Positions 33,110 to 42,668 of a stretch of 64,000 nucleotides of DNA are shown in pieces. The stretch spans positions 25,709-89,708 of the forward strand of contig JAIUOA010000012.1 of assembly GCA_020161295.1 (NCBI GenBank), in the 5' to 3' direction. How positions within the stretch are numbered: position 1 is the first letter of the stretch; the number at the start of each line of letters is the position of its first letter. Source of the DNA: Bacillota bacterium. GTDB lineage: Bacteria; Bacillota; Clostridia; Peptostreptococcales; Acidaminobacteraceae. The translations under genes were made by a program, and so were the position numbers. Under the pieces are notes generated by a model. That model searched no databases, was not told where the DNA came from, and saw nothing but the letters and a program-made list of their open reading frames with translations.

Positions 33110-35122
33110 ATGGAGAAAATAGTCATTATAGGTGGCGTAGCTGCAGGTGCAACCGCAGCAGCAAAAGTAAGAAGACTTTCAGCAGATGCTGAAATCACGA
33201 TTTTAGAAGCAGGTGCAGATATTTCGTTTGCTAACTGCGGACTCCCATATTATATCGGCGGCGACATTAAAAGCCGTTCAAAGTTAATTCTTCAAAGTCC
33301 AGAGAGCTTTAACGACGAGTATCAAACAGCAGTCTATATCCACACATCTGCTACTGAGATCGATAGAGCGAATAAAATCGTTCACACGGTCAACTCGAAA
33401 ACAGGCGAAAAAAAGCAGTTTGAATACACGAAGTTAATCCTCGCACAGGGTGGAAAACCGATCGCACCGCCACTTCCTGGTGCTGATCAAGACCATGTAT
33501 TCCAGTTATGGACACTGGATGACATGGACCGAATTAACGCGTTTATCTCGAATAAAAAACCTAAGACAGCAGTTGTCGTAGGGGGTGGCTTCATCGGACT
33601 CGAGATGACTGAGGCACTGGCTAAAAGAGGCATGAAGGTATCCGTCGTAGAGATGATGCCACATGTTATGGGCATTATGGAAGCGGAAATTGCAGGTTTT
33701 ATCCAAGAAGAGTTGATGGCATATGGTGTGGACCTTCATACGAATAAAGCACTGGCGGAAATTCATGCGAACACTGTTTTACTTAAAGACGGAACGCGTA
33801 TAAATGCCGATATGGTTCTTCTTTCCATCGGTGTTCGTCCGACACTTAAGCTGGCTCAGGATGCGGGCCTTGAGCTCGGTGCAGCAGGTGGCTTGCTGGT
33901 GGATTCTTATCTTAAGACCAGTGATGATAGTATTTATGCGGCTGGTGACATGATCGAGCTTGAACACCGTGTTCTCGGGAAAAAAGTTAGAATTCCATTA
34001 GCAGGTCCTGCAAACCGTCAAGGACGTATCGCAGCTGAAAATGCCTTAGGACTCAAGCATGAATATAAAGGTTCCATCGGGACATCCATCGTCAGAGTGT
34101 TTGAAGCTGTTGCCGGAATCACTGGTGTGACCTTGAAAGCCGCGAGAGCAGAAGGCATCGATGCAGATGCAATCGTCATCCATAAGGAAAATCACACGGC
34201 TTACTATCCAGGTGCACAAATGGTGTCTGTACTGGTCGTCTATGATAAAGCGACAGGCATCATACTCGGTGGACAAACCGCTGGCTACGATGGCGCAGAC
34301 CGCCGTTTAGATGTTCTCGCTACAGCAGTGGCCATGAAAATGACCGTTTCTGACCTTACCGACATCGACTTCGCTTACTCACCACCACTGGGTAACGCAA
34401 ACGATGCCATCAACATGGCCGCTTATACCGCTGAAAACAGAATCTCAGGATTCTCACCAGCGCTCACGGTCAGTGAAGCGGACGCTTATCTAGAGGGCAA
34501 AGAGGCACTCTGGATCGACGTGAGAGATGTGTTCTCATATGATAAAGCGCATGTGGATGGCGCAGTTAATGTACCGATCGAAGTACTTTCCACCGTGCTT
34601 CATAAAATTCCTAAAAACCAACTGATTTTCGTTTATGATAAAACAGGTAAAAAAGGTCACCAGGCATTACGCATGCTGATCGGCGCAGGCTTTACCAGCG
34701 TGTTCAATGTTTCTGGCGGTTTCATCAGCTTATCTAACTACGTTAGAGCAGTGAAGCCATCAAACTTTGTCTTAAATCTCCCAGCACCAGAACAGAAAAA
34801 ACTCGGTGAAGAGGGACAGGATGCGAAGCACACAGCGGCTAAAGAAGAAGTGAAAAAAGAAGAAAATCATGGCCCAATCGTCATCGATGTTCGTACACCG
34901 GAAGAGTATGCATATGGTGCCTATCCAGGGGCACTCAACATCCCGCTGGATGAACTGGAAAACAGAATCGGCGAGCTAGGCAGTAAAGAAAGAAACATTA
35001 CCCTTTACTGTGCATCTGGCGCGCGAAGTGCCTACGCGTTACAAATCGTTAAAGCCTATGGCTACATGAAGGCAGAAAACGGCGGCGGACTTGCTCGCAT
35101 GATGTCGAGAGCACGTAAGTAG
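33110..35122 (+). CDS. CoA-disulfide reductase with two rhodanese domains
   Basis: The 670-residue fusion has a FAD/NAD(P) disulfide reductase module (FAD motif GGVAAGATAAAK; redox Cys in SFANCGLPYY; NAD motif VVGGGFIGLEM) to about residue 445. A rhodanese domain at about 455-550 follows, and a second one at 590-670. In the first rhodanese the catalytic Cys loop is replaced (VYDKTGKKG), so it is probably inactive; the second keeps YCASGARS with the active Cys. Such fusions reduce CoA persulfide or polysulfide in sulfur metabolism. The ATG at 33110 follows GAGGTGAAAG; a longer frame from 32987 would start inside the promoter. Control by a persulfide-sensing repressor is inferred from the operator. 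Confidence 0.92.
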   Translation: MEKIVIIGGVAAGATAAAKVRRLSADAEITILEAGADISFANCGLPYYIGGDIKSRSKLILQSPESFNDEYQTAVYIHTSATEIDRANKIVHTVNSKTGEKKQFEYTKLILAQGGKPIAPPLPGADQDHVFQLWTLDDMDRINAFISNKKPKTAVVVGGGFIGLEMTEALAKRGMKVSVVEMMPHVMGIMEAEIAGFIQEELMAYGVDLHTNKALAEIHANTVLLKDGTRINADMVLLSIGVRPTLKLAQDAGLELGAAGGLLVDSYLKTSDDSIYAAGDMIELEHRVLGKKVRIPLAGPANRQGRIAAENALGLKHEYKGSIGTSIVRVFEAVAGITGVTLKAARAEGIDADAIVIHKENHTAYYPGAQMVSVLVVYDKATGIILGGQTAGYDGADRRLDVLATAVAMKMTVSDLTDIDFAYSPPLGNANDAINMAAYTAENRISGFSPALTVSEADAYLEGKEALWIDVRDVFSYDKAHVDGAVNVPIEVLSTVLHKIPKNQLIFVYDKTGKKGHQALRMLIGAGFTSVFNVSGGFISLSNYVRAVKPSNFVLNLPAPEQKKLGEEGQDAKHTAAKEEVKKEENHGPIVIDVRTPEEYAYGAYPGALNIPLDELENRIGELGSKERNITLYCASGARSAYALQIVKAYGYMKAENGGGLARMMSRARK

Positions 35123-35130
35123 TTAAATTT

Positions 35131-35168
35131 CCCCAGAGATTTCTAAGAAGTCTCTGGGGTTTTATTTT
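35131..35168 (+). terminator. Terminator
   Basis: Stem CCCCAGAGA / TCTCTGGGG followed by TTTTATTTTT. Confidence 0.9.
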
Positions 35169-35281
35169 TAAATATGCATTTAATGGAAATCTAATTTTGA
35201 AGTCTAAAAATACGGGTAAAGGTAATGCAACGAGAATATGGGGTTCAAAACGGCGGCAAATAGTGGAAATGGGGCGAGTAA

Positions 35282-36499
35282 ATGTTTAAGTTGCTGTTTA
35301 AAAATTATCCAGATGAATACATAATGCGGTTTGAAGATGCTGTTCAAACCGCAAATTATCATACGGTGAGAGTGATCTTATATGTGTTACTACCCGTGTC
35401 GTTCTTCATGCTTATCATGGCCATCGCCATCAGTGATAATGCCAGTATCGTATTTGCAAATGGCTTGCTCGTCGCTGTTTTGACGATTCTATTCATCATC
35501 AATCTTTGGATCAAACGAACGAAACGACCAGCTGAACATCTATTAGCGCGAATTGTCGTCTATGTGGCCTTTGCCATCATTCTTTTTTGGGGCCTTCACA
35601 TGATGGGGTATAACCAGAACGAGGTCATTTTCGTCATGGACATGGTTTTAGGGATTTTTGCACTGGCATTTCTATTCGTCACTAAATATCAGGTTCTACT
35701 GATCTATTATGGTGTCAGCTTATTCTATTTAATGCTGTTAACGCCTTATGGCGTAAACATTTTTAGTAATCTTCCTAAGCTCATGACGCCGATTCTTTTG
35801 ATGTTCTCTGCCTTTATCATTTCGCGTATGCTGTTTTTACAGTTTATCGAACGGTATGTAATGGGAGAAAAGTTAAAAGAAAAAGAGGTCGTTTTAACCT
35901 CCGAGTTGATTCAGACGATTGAAAAGCTTCAAATTACAGAGCGAAACATTAGTAATGACATCATCAGAACGCTTGTTAAGGTCTTAGAGCATCACGATAT
36001 CTATACCAGAGGGCACTCGGAAAATGTTTCTGAATACGCCGTGAAAATCGGTGAGGTCATGGGATTAACGCGAGAGCAGCTGGATGAAATTATGGTGTGT
36101 GGACTTGTTCATGATATCGGTAAGATTTTGATTCCGATAGAGCTTTTGAACAAAACTGCCACATTGACACCAGAGGAACAAAATGTCATTAGGAAGCACA
36201 GTGAATATGGGCATGAAATGCTGATGGAAGCGAAATACCTAAAACGCATCGCTCGAATCGTCCTTCACCATCATGAGCAGTGGGATGGCGGTGGATACCC
36301 GATGGGGCTTAAGGAGGACGAAATACCGCTCGAGTCACAAATCCTTATGGTGGCTGACGCATGGGATGCCATGACCTCTGAGCGGATCTATAAAAAGGCT
36401 AAAACGGATGAACGTGCGAAGGAAGAAATGCTACGGCTGAAAGGCCAGCAGTTCCCGCCAGATATCGTCGATGCACTAATGCAGGTATTAAACACCTAA
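35282..36499 (+). CDS. Membrane-bound HD-GYP phosphodiesterase
   Basis: The 405-residue protein has about six membrane helices in residues 25-200, a short linker coil, and a C-terminal HD-GYP domain. Catalytic features are visible: HSENVSEYA, GLVHDIGKI, HSEYGHEM, LHHHEQWDGGGYP and ADAWDAMTSER. It should degrade cyclic di-GMP to GMP in response to an unknown signal in the membrane domain. There is no ribosome binding site of quality (TGGGGCGAGTAA before ATG). It stands alone between two terminators. Confidence 0.9.
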   Translation: MFKLLFKNYPDEYIMRFEDAVQTANYHTVRVILYVLLPVSFFMLIMAIAISDNASIVFANGLLVAVLTILFIINLWIKRTKRPAEHLLARIVVYVAFAIILFWGLHMMGYNQNEVIFVMDMVLGIFALAFLFVTKYQVLLIYYGVSLFYLMLLTPYGVNIFSNLPKLMTPILLMFSAFIISRMLFLQFIERYVMGEKLKEKEVVLTSELIQTIEKLQITERNISNDIIRTLVKVLEHHDIYTRGHSENVSEYAVKIGEVMGLTREQLDEIMVCGLVHDIGKILIPIELLNKTATLTPEEQNVIRKHSEYGHEMLMEAKYLKRIARIVLHHHEQWDGGGYPMGLKEDEIPLESQILMVADAWDAMTSERIYKKAKTDERAKEEMLRLKGQQFPPDIVDALMQVLNT

Positions 36500-36527
36500 A
36501 AAGGATAGCCATATGAGGCTATCCTTT
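36500..36527. terminator. Bidirectional terminator
   Basis: Perfect stem AAAGGATAGCC / GGCTATCCTTT with a six-base loop between convergent genes. Confidence 0.85.
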
Positions 36528-36552
36528 AATAATGTGAATGTGGTTTCTTATG

Positions 36553-37170
36553 CTACTCTATAGAAATCATCAAAAAACCGCAGTACGCGCCATTATCTGT
36601 GGCCAGTGATTTACCAGTTTTCGCTTTCAGGTCGTTGATGAAGGCACGGTATTTCTCATAGAAGTCGTAGTTTGGCTTAGAAGTATACTTTATGTCTGTG
36701 ACTTCTAAATAACTTAAAACGCCTTTGACGGTTGTGGGTTTTACCAGCACCTCGTAATCGCCATTATAGTAAAGACCAAGCACAGTAAGTATCGGCCATT
36801 TTGCCAGATCATATGTGGCGAAGAGGAGGACGAGCTGATTAAAGCCTATACGCTGGTCACCATAAAGAAACGCATATATGGCTTGGCTTAGAATTTCAGT
36901 TTCTTCATCGGTAAACAGTTTGGAAACATCCTTAAACTTGGCTTTTTCGAACACTGATACCAAGGAGGATTTTCCGATGAGCTTGGTAAAGGCCTCTAAA
37001 ATCTGTTTTGGGTCATCAAAATGCTCTTTTTTGAATTGCTCATGTACGAAGGCTTTCATGGCATCGACCTTATGCTTTTTTGCCACCGCCATAAGTTCGG
37101 GGTCGTTAAAGCCTAAAGGATATCGGTCTAAAAATCGGGTTTCTAGTGTCATTAATTTATCGAGATTCAT
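36553..37170 (-). CDS. Conserved hypothetical protein, 205 residues
   Basis: A soluble, mostly helical protein with no signal peptide. It begins MNLDKLMTLETRFLDRYPLGF and has a hydrophobic core helix near residue 115 (NQLVLLFATYDLAKWPIL). I do not recognise the family. AAGGAGC precedes the ATG. It is a single gene, divergent from ahpC, across 165 bases that contain the PerR-like box. Confidence 0.65.
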   Translation of the reverse strand: MNLDKLMTLETRFLDRYPLGFNDPELMAVAKKHKVDAMKAFVHEQFKKEHFDDPKQILEAFTKLIGKSSLVSVFEKAKFKDVSKLFTDEETEILSQAIYAFLYGDQRIGFNQLVLLFATYDLAKWPILTVLGLYYNGDYEVLVKPTTVKGVLSYLEVTDIKYTSKPNYDFYEKYRAFINDLKAKTGKSLATDNGAYCGFLMISIE

Positions 37171-37285
37171 AGGATGCTCCTTTTATTTGAAATAAGTTAT
37201 TAAATTAATTTTATCATATTAATTTCTCATTTAAGACTTGACTTTTTTTCTAAAAAAGAGAAAATAATGATATCGGTTATCAATA

Positions 37286-37300
37286 TGTAATCATTACAAT
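37286..37300 (+). promoter_or_regulatory. PerR-like box upstream of ahpC
   Basis: ATGTAAT-C-ATTACAA is a 7-1-7 palindrome differing at three positions from the PerR consensus TTATAAT-N-ATTATAA. It lies 36 bases before ahpC, a usual place for peroxide control. Confidence 0.6.
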
Positions 37301-37335
37301 CTACAAAAAATAAATTATGTTCATGGAGGACTCAA

Positions 37336-37899
37336 ATGTCATTAATCGGAAAAGAAGTGAAGCCTTTTAAGGCGCAAGCCTATGTAAATGAATCATTCGT
37401 CACTGTAACAGAAGAAAGCCTTAAAGGACACTGGAGCATCGTGTGCTTTTACCCAGCAGATTTTACATTCGTCTGTCCGACGGAACTGGAAGACCTTCAA
37501 AATCAGTATGACACATTAAAAGGTTTAGGTGTAGAGGTATTCTCCGTTTCTACAGATACACACTTTACCCATAAAGCATGGCACGACAGCTCAGAAGCTA
37601 TCGGTAAAATCAAGTATACCATGATCGGTGATCCAGCTCATGTGATCTCGAATAATTTTGAAGTGCTGGATGAGGCCTCGGGCTTAGCGGATCGTGGAAC
37701 CTTTATCATCGATCCAGATGGCGTGATTCAGGGTGTGGAAATCAATGCGGGTGGCATCGGAAGAGATGCGAGCATCCTTATCAACAAAATTAAGGCAGCA
37801 CAGTACGTCCGTAACAATCCAAACGAAGTCTGCCCAGCTAAATGGCAAGCAGGTGAGAAAACTTTAAAACCAGGTCTTGATCTCGTCGGAAAAATATAG
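37336..37899 (+). CDS. ahpC: Peroxiredoxin AhpC
   Basis: The 187-residue typical 2-Cys peroxiredoxin reduces hydrogen and organic peroxides. The peroxidatic Cys is in [17 protein letters not shown] (about residue 47), and the resolving Cys is in NEVCPAKW near the C-terminus. The next gene encodes its reductase AhpF nine bases downstream. Good ATGGAGGA binding site. Likely controlled by PerR. Confidence 0.97.
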   Translation: MSLIGKEVKPFKAQAYVNESFVTVTEESLKGHWSIVCFYPADFTFVCPTELEDLQNQYDTLKGLGVEVFSVSTDTHFTHKAWHDSSEAIGKIKYTMIGDPAHVISNNFEVLDEASGLADRGTFIIDPDGVIQGVEINAGGIGRDASILINKIKAAQYVRNNPNEVCPAKWQAGEKTLKPGLDLVGKI

Positions 37900-37908
37900 A
37901 GGCACTCT

Positions 37909-39438
37909 ATGATACTGGATGACCAATTAAAACAGAATTTGATGGAGTACCTGAAGCTTATAGAGGGTAAGGTCATGCTGACACTCAGTGTGGGTGAAGA
38001 TGATGCTTCTAAAGAAATGCGGGAGCTTATGGATGAACTCGTCCTGTTATCGGACGATCTTATCGTGAAGGAAGCCATTCTTAGTAGAACGCCGAGCTTT
38101 ACCCTCAGTAAGCCAGAGGCAGAAGCGAGAATCGCGTTTGCAGGTGTTCCCTTAGGACATGAGTTCAGCTCTTTTGTGCTCGCGCTACTGCAAACCAGCG
38201 GGAGACCGCCGAAGGTCGATGAGGCCATAATCCAGCGAATCAAAGCGATAAAAGAACCCCTCGTGTTCGAAACCTATGTGAGCCTCAGTTGTCATAATTG
38301 CCCTGAAGTGGTCCAGGCGCTGAATACCATGAGCGTCATTAATCCACTGATTAAAAACACCATGATCGATGGCGCCGTGTTCGGTTCAGAAGTAGAATCT
38401 AAGGAAATCATGGGCGTCCCAGCTATTTACTTAAATGGTGAATTCTTCGGTGGTGGTCGTCTCACATTAGAAGAGATTTTAACGAAGCTCGGCCAGGTTG
38501 AATCAGCAGAGGCCTTTGAAGCGAAAGACCCCTTCGATGTGCTCGTCGTCGGCGGTGGTGCGGCAGGGGCCAGCGCGGCCATCTATGCCGCACGAAAGGG
38601 CATAAAAACCGGCGTGGTATCTGAGCGTTTTGGTGGACAAGTACTGGATACAGTAGGGATAGAGAACTTTATCGGCACCCTTTATACAGAAGGTCCTAAA
38701 ATCGCGGCTGATCTCGAATCCCATGTAAAGCATTACGGGATCGATGTCATGAACCAGCAACGTGTCAAGGCGATTAAGAAGTCAGCGTTCATCGAAGTGG
38801 AGCTTGAAAACGGAGCGACGCTTAAAAGCAAAGCAGTGGTGCTCGCCACAGGAGCGAGATGGCGAGAGCTCGGCGTTCCAGGTGAGAAAGAACTTAGAAA
38901 CAAGGGAGTGGCATACTGCCCGCATTGCGATGGTCCTCTATTTAAAGGCAAGCATGTGGCGGTCATCGGTGGCGGAAATTCTGGCATCGAAGCGGCCATC
39001 GATCTTGCGGGCATCGTCAGTCACGTAACGGTTCTAGAATATTTACCCGAACTGAAAGCGGACGCTGTGCTTCAAAATCGTCTGTTTAGCCTTCCAAACG
39101 TTACGGTGATTAAAAATGTCCAAACCAAAGAGATTACAGGTAATGGTAAGGTAGAGGGCATCACTTATATACGGAGAGACGATCAAATGGAAGTACATTT
39201 ACCACTTCAAGGTGTATTCGTTCAGATTGGGCTCGTTCCGAATACAGATTTCCTAAGCGATCTCATAACGCGCAACCGGATAGGAGAAATAGAGGTGGAT
39301 GCAAAAGGGGCGACCAGTATGCCAGGTGTTTTTGCTGCAGGCGACTGTACGACCGCACCGTTCAAGCAAATAATCATTGCCATGGGAAGTGGCGCTACAG
39401 CCGCACTCAGCGCTTTTGATTATTTGATTAGAAACTAA
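37909..39438 (+). CDS. ahpF: Alkyl hydroperoxide reductase subunit F
   Basis: The 509-residue flavoprotein passes electrons from NADH to AhpC. The N-terminal double-thioredoxin-fold region has CHNC (about residue 128); the thioredoxin-reductase-like part has FAD motif VVGGGAAGASAA, the redox pair CPHC and the NAD motif VIGGGNSGIEAA. Standard length and position. It ends just before a strong promoter for the ABC transporter operon. Confidence 0.97.
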   Translation: MILDDQLKQNLMEYLKLIEGKVMLTLSVGEDDASKEMRELMDELVLLSDDLIVKEAILSRTPSFTLSKPEAEARIAFAGVPLGHEFSSFVLALLQTSGRPPKVDEAIIQRIKAIKEPLVFETYVSLSCHNCPEVVQALNTMSVINPLIKNTMIDGAVFGSEVESKEIMGVPAIYLNGEFFGGGRLTLEEILTKLGQVESAEAFEAKDPFDVLVVGGGAAGASAAIYAARKGIKTGVVSERFGGQVLDTVGIENFIGTLYTEGPKIAADLESHVKHYGIDVMNQQRVKAIKKSAFIEVELENGATLKSKAVVLATGARWRELGVPGEKELRNKGVAYCPHCDGPLFKGKHVAVIGGGNSGIEAAIDLAGIVSHVTVLEYLPELKADAVLQNRLFSLPNVTVIKNVQTKEITGNGKVEGITYIRRDDQMEVHLPLQGVFVQIGLVPNTDFLSDLITRNRIGEIEVDAKGATSMPGVFAAGDCTTAPFKQIIIAMGSGATAALSAFDYLIRN

Positions 39439-39439
39439 T

Positions 39440-39468
39440 TTGACTTAAGCAAAATTAGGAAATATAAT
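39440..39468 (+). promoter_or_regulatory. Sigma-A promoter of the ABC transporter operon
   Basis: TTGACT and a perfect TATAAT are separated by exactly 17 bases, starting within two bases of the ahpF stop. Confidence 0.75.
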
Positions 39469-39480
39469 AGAGATAGAAAA

Positions 39481-39525
39481 AATAATACCCATGGGTGAGT
39501 GTCATCACTTCTCATGGGTATTATT
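39481..39525 (+). other. Long hairpin at the 5' end of the ABC operon transcript
   Basis: AATAATACCCATG and CATGGGTATTATT form a perfect 13-bp stem around a loop that contains a second short dyad (GTGA/TCAC). It starts about six bases after the expected transcription start. No T-tract follows, so it may stabilise the mRNA or act as a control structure; a role as an ahpF terminator is also possible. It does not match the TPP riboswitch consensus. Confidence 0.6.
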
Positions 39526-39559
39526 TCGATAAAGGTAAACTAATGGAGGAATGGACAGC

Positions 39560-40612
39560 ATGAAAAAGAAATGGCTCGCACTACTATTAATCACACTTAT
39601 GATCTTCGGCGTTTCCGCTTGCTCAAAAGACGTCACTGAAACCACTGCAGCAGAATCGACAGCAGAATCCACCGTAGCTGAGACCACAGCTGAATCTACA
39701 GAAGCGGTTAAGGATAAGATAGAGGTTAAGGTCGCTGCACTTAAAGGACCGACCGGTATGGGACTCGTTAAGCTGATGGAAAACAGCAACCAAGGCATCA
39801 CCGAAAATAATTACACCTTTGAACTATCTGGTAGTCCTGATGATCTGGTGGGTAAAGTCATCAACGGTGAGCTGGACATCATCGCAGTTCCGACGAACCT
39901 AGCGGCTGTGCTTTATAATAAGACCCAGGGTGCTGTTCAAATTGCCGCTGTGAATACATTAGGCGTTTTATATGTACTCGAAAATGGCGATTCGATTCAA
40001 AGCGTCACGGATTTAAAAGGGAAGGCATTAAGCACCAGTGGTAAAGGGGCGTCTCCCGATTATGTGATGCAGTATATTTTAAAGCAAAACGGACTTACGC
40101 CGGATGTGGATGTGATGCTGGACTATAAGCTGGAGCATGCTGATTTGGCAGCGGCGCTGGTTGCGGGTGATGCAAAAATCGCGCTCCTGCCACAGCCATT
40201 CGTTACCACAGCTATGATGAAGAACCCAGATTTACGCATCGCACTGGATATCACTAAGGAATGGAACGCCGCAACAGGCGGTGAAGCCGAGCTTTCCATG
40301 GGCGTCATTATCGTTCAAAAGGCCTTTGCTGAAGCAAATCCAGAGGCATTAAATGCGTTTTTAGATGAATATAAAGCATCAGTCGACTATGTGAACACTG
40401 AGAATGCAGAAGCAGCGAAGCTGGTTGAGAAGTTCGAGATATTACCGAACGCAGCCATCGCTGAAAAAGCGATTCCGTTATCTAACATCGTTTATATCGA
40501 TGCGGCGGACGCTAAGGCTTCGCTAGATGGCTTCTTTAAGATCCTATTCGATTTTGATCCAAAATCCATCGGAGGCAAGTTGGTTGATGAGGGCATCTAC
40601 TATAACCGATAA
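39560..40612 (+). CDS. ABC transporter substrate-binding lipoprotein (NitT/TauT type)
   Basis: The 350-residue lipoprotein has the lipobox VSAC (Cys21) and a Thr/Glu/Ser-rich linker to residue 55, then an NMT1/SsuA-like binding domain. Recognisable parts are a VAALKGPTGMGLVKLM ligand loop, GELDIIAVPTNLAA and LKGKALSTSGKGASPDYV. It delivers a small organic or sulfonate-type solute to the permease next door. The ATG at 39560 is preferred since GGAGGA lies nine bases upstream; ATG 39551 is too close. Ligand unknown. Confidence 0.88.
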   Translation: MKKKWLALLLITLMIFGVSACSKDVTETTAAESTAESTVAETTAESTEAVKDKIEVKVAALKGPTGMGLVKLMENSNQGITENNYTFELSGSPDDLVGKVINGELDIIAVPTNLAAVLYNKTQGAVQIAAVNTLGVLYVLENGDSIQSVTDLKGKALSTSGKGASPDYVMQYILKQNGLTPDVDVMLDYKLEHADLAAALVAGDAKIALLPQPFVTTAMMKNPDLRIALDITKEWNAATGGEAELSMGVIIVQKAFAEANPEALNAFLDEYKASVDYVNTENAEAAKLVEKFEILPNAAIAEKAIPLSNIVYIDAADAKASLDGFFKILFDFDPKSIGGKLVDEGIYYNR

Positions 40613-41354
40613 AATTATGAAAGTGTTAAGACTCCTGCTCATCACCGCGTTTTGGGTCGGTGTATGGCAGGTCGTTCATCTAATCATCGGACGGGACATT
40701 TATGTTCCGTCTGCTTTTGTTGTTTTCGACAGCCTGCAGGATTTAGTGCAGACACGAGAATTCTGGGAAATCGTCTATGCGTCCATGGTCAGGGTACTGA
40801 TCGGCGTCATGATTTCGTTCCTATTAGGGGTATCCTTCGGCATTATCGCTGGCCTTAATAAATGGGTTTATGCACTGTTTAATCCACTTATGGTGGTGAT
40901 CAAATCCACACCGGTGATTTCCATCATCATCGTCGCGCTGGTTTGGTTTACGTCGTCCAATGTGCCTGTCTTCATCAGCTTCCTCATGTGTTTCCCCATC
41001 ATATGGACCAATACAGTGACAGGGATCCAAAACGTCGATCAAAAGCTCCTACAGATGGCGAAGGTCTATCAAGTACATAGGCGTGATGTCTTCCTTAAAA
41101 TCTACTTACCGTCATTGACCCCTTTCATGAATGCAGCCATGATTACGGCCTTGGGTCTTGCCTGGAAGGTCAGTGTGGCTGCTGAGGTCCTCAGTCATCC
41201 CAGAAAGGCCATCGGAAGTGAGCTTTACACCTCTAAGGCATACCTCGATTCTCCGACCCTTTTTGCATGGACGCTGGTGGTGGTGATGCTCAGCTTGATT
41301 TTCGAATTCGTTTTAGCGCGACTGGTGAAAAAGTGGTCGCCATATAGGAGGTAG
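40587..41354 (+). CDS. ABC transporter permease (NitT/TauT type)
   Basis: This inner-membrane permease has six helices and the EAA-like cytoplasmic loop with AKVYQVHRRDVFLKIYLPSL-type sequence (residues around 155). It pairs with the lipoprotein before it and the ATPase after it. The start is uncertain: ATG 40587 (255 residues) overlaps the upstream gene by 26 bases and has GGAGG 11 bases away; ATG 40617 (245 residues) has no clear binding site. Confidence 0.85.
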   Translation: MRASTITDKIMKVLRLLLITAFWVGVWQVVHLIIGRDIYVPSAFVVFDSLQDLVQTREFWEIVYASMVRVLIGVMISFLLGVSFGIIAGLNKWVYALFNPLMVVIKSTPVISIIIVALVWFTSSNVPVFISFLMCFPIIWTNTVTGIQNVDQKLLQMAKVYQVHRRDVFLKIYLPSLTPFMNAAMITALGLAWKVSVAAEVLSHPRKAIGSELYTSKAYLDSPTLFAWTLVVVMLSLIFEFVLARLVKKWSPYRR

Positions 41355-41357
41355 GCC

Positions 41358-42044
41358 TTGAACATTAAGATTACAAACCTCTCAAAAGGTTTCGGAAAGC
41401 TGACCATCTTCGACGATTTTAGTTTAACGCTGGAAAGTGGGAGCAGGCATTGCCTTTTCGGTCCTTCTGGGTGTGGTAAAACGACGCTTCTCAATCTGCT
41501 TGCTGGGCTAGAAACCAAAGAATCTGGAACGATAGAGGGCATCGATCAAAGGAAGATTGCGTATGTCTTTCAGGAAGAACGGCTGATTCCATGGCTCACA
41601 GTCAGAGAAAACATCGAATTCGTAGTAGGGGAAAAAGGAAAGAGCGCTCCGGATGTGGCGCATCTAGAGGCGATTTTAGAACTGGTGGAGCTCACGTCGT
41701 TTCAAAACCACTATCCTAGCGAGCTGAGTGGTGGCATGAAACAGCGCGTGTCTTTAGCAAGGGCGTTTGCTTATAATGGCGAAATACTCGTTTTAGATGA
41801 ACCCTTTAAAGGGCTTCATCACGACTTAAAGCTAAAGCTCATGGACTATGTCCTAAAGTACTGGGAAATGGAAAGGCCACACCTGATTTTCACCACACAT
41901 GATGTGGAGGAGGCCGTCTATCTATCCAGTGACATCTATGTGTTAGAAGGACCACCCGTGTCGATTAAAGCACATACCCAAGTGAGTGGACGGGAAAAGT
42001 CGGCCGTCATCGAGGAAATATTAACGACCATGAGGCGTGTTTAG
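41358..42044 (+). CDS. ABC transporter ATP-binding protein (NitT/TauT type)
   Basis: The 228-residue ATPase has Walker A FGPSGCGKTTLL, Q-loop VFQEERLIPWLTV, signature LSGGMKQRVSLARA and Walker B ILVLDEPF followed by an H-loop TTHD. The start is TTG at 41358 behind a strong AGGAGGT. It completes a three-gene importer. Confidence 0.92.
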   Translation: MNIKITNLSKGFGKLTIFDDFSLTLESGSRHCLFGPSGCGKTTLLNLLAGLETKESGTIEGIDQRKIAYVFQEERLIPWLTVRENIEFVVGEKGKSAPDVAHLEAILELVELTSFQNHYPSELSGGMKQRVSLARAFAYNGEILVLDEPFKGLHHDLKLKLMDYVLKYWEMERPHLIFTTHDVEEAVYLSSDIYVLEGPPVSIKAHTQVSGREKSAVIEEILTTMRRV

Positions 42045-42081
42045 TCATAAGAGGCTAAAGACGCCTTTTTTATAATTATGA

Positions 42082-42602
42082 TTAAATTAGTGATAGCACA
42101 AATCCAGAGTTGATGATGACGGTATTCAGCAAACCATGTGCAATCATGGGAGGAATGACGGATTTTGAAAAAGATATTGACCGGTTATGGTCTCTGCATT
42201 TAAGGGATAACCTAATGAAGCGTCGACCAACTGATGAGCGACCATATAATAACCAAGACCAAACTGAATCACAGCCCAGATGGCTGCAAACGACAGTATG
42301 GCTAAAAAGGCCTTACGAGGTTGCTCTGGCCATCTAATGCCAAAGGATGAAAACAGTGCCGGTTGACGCTTTTGGAGTACGCTATAAATCCATCCTATAC
42401 AGATGGCTGAAAATAATAGCTGAAACACATGATGTACCGTAATATAAAGGTAGAGACCGTAAGGGTCCATGGTCTGATAGGGAAGAAATGGTGAGAGCAG
42501 GTTTGCTAAGGCAAAAGAGAATTTGATTATACTTTCTGTCATAATGATGAGTATGAGAAGAGTGCCCATGGCTTTGCTTATATTTAAGAGATTAACTTTC
42601 AT
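42082..42602 (-). pseudogene. Frameshifted or internally deleted CPBP-like membrane protein
   Basis: The frame from ATG 42602 (GGAGGT upstream) encodes a protein with four hydrophobic helices (for example GTLLILIIMTESIIKF and VFQLLFSAICIGWIYSVL) and stops at 42144. In the next frame, sequence resumes as PPMIAHGLLNTVIINSG to a stop at 42082. HGLLN matches the C-terminal HxxxN motif of CPBP (CAAX-protease-like) proteins, whereas the EExxxR motif expected earlier is missing. A frameshift, probably with an internal deletion, is the simplest reading. Confidence 0.55.
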
Positions 42603-42657
42603 TTTAATTTCAATACCTCCATTATGCATATGAAATAAAAAAGATTGCCAGACACAT

Positions 42658-42668
42658 ACATAATATGT
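42658..42668. promoter_or_regulatory. Palindrome between the MarR gene and the divergent gene
   Basis: ACATAATATGT is a perfect 11-base palindrome 50 bases before the marR-type gene. It suits a MarR operator but lies in very AT-rich DNA. Confidence 0.4.

Noticed and set aside
39481..39525. TPP or other riboswitch before the NitT/TauT-type transporter
   Set aside because: The region is one simple long hairpin and lacks the conserved THI-box sequences.
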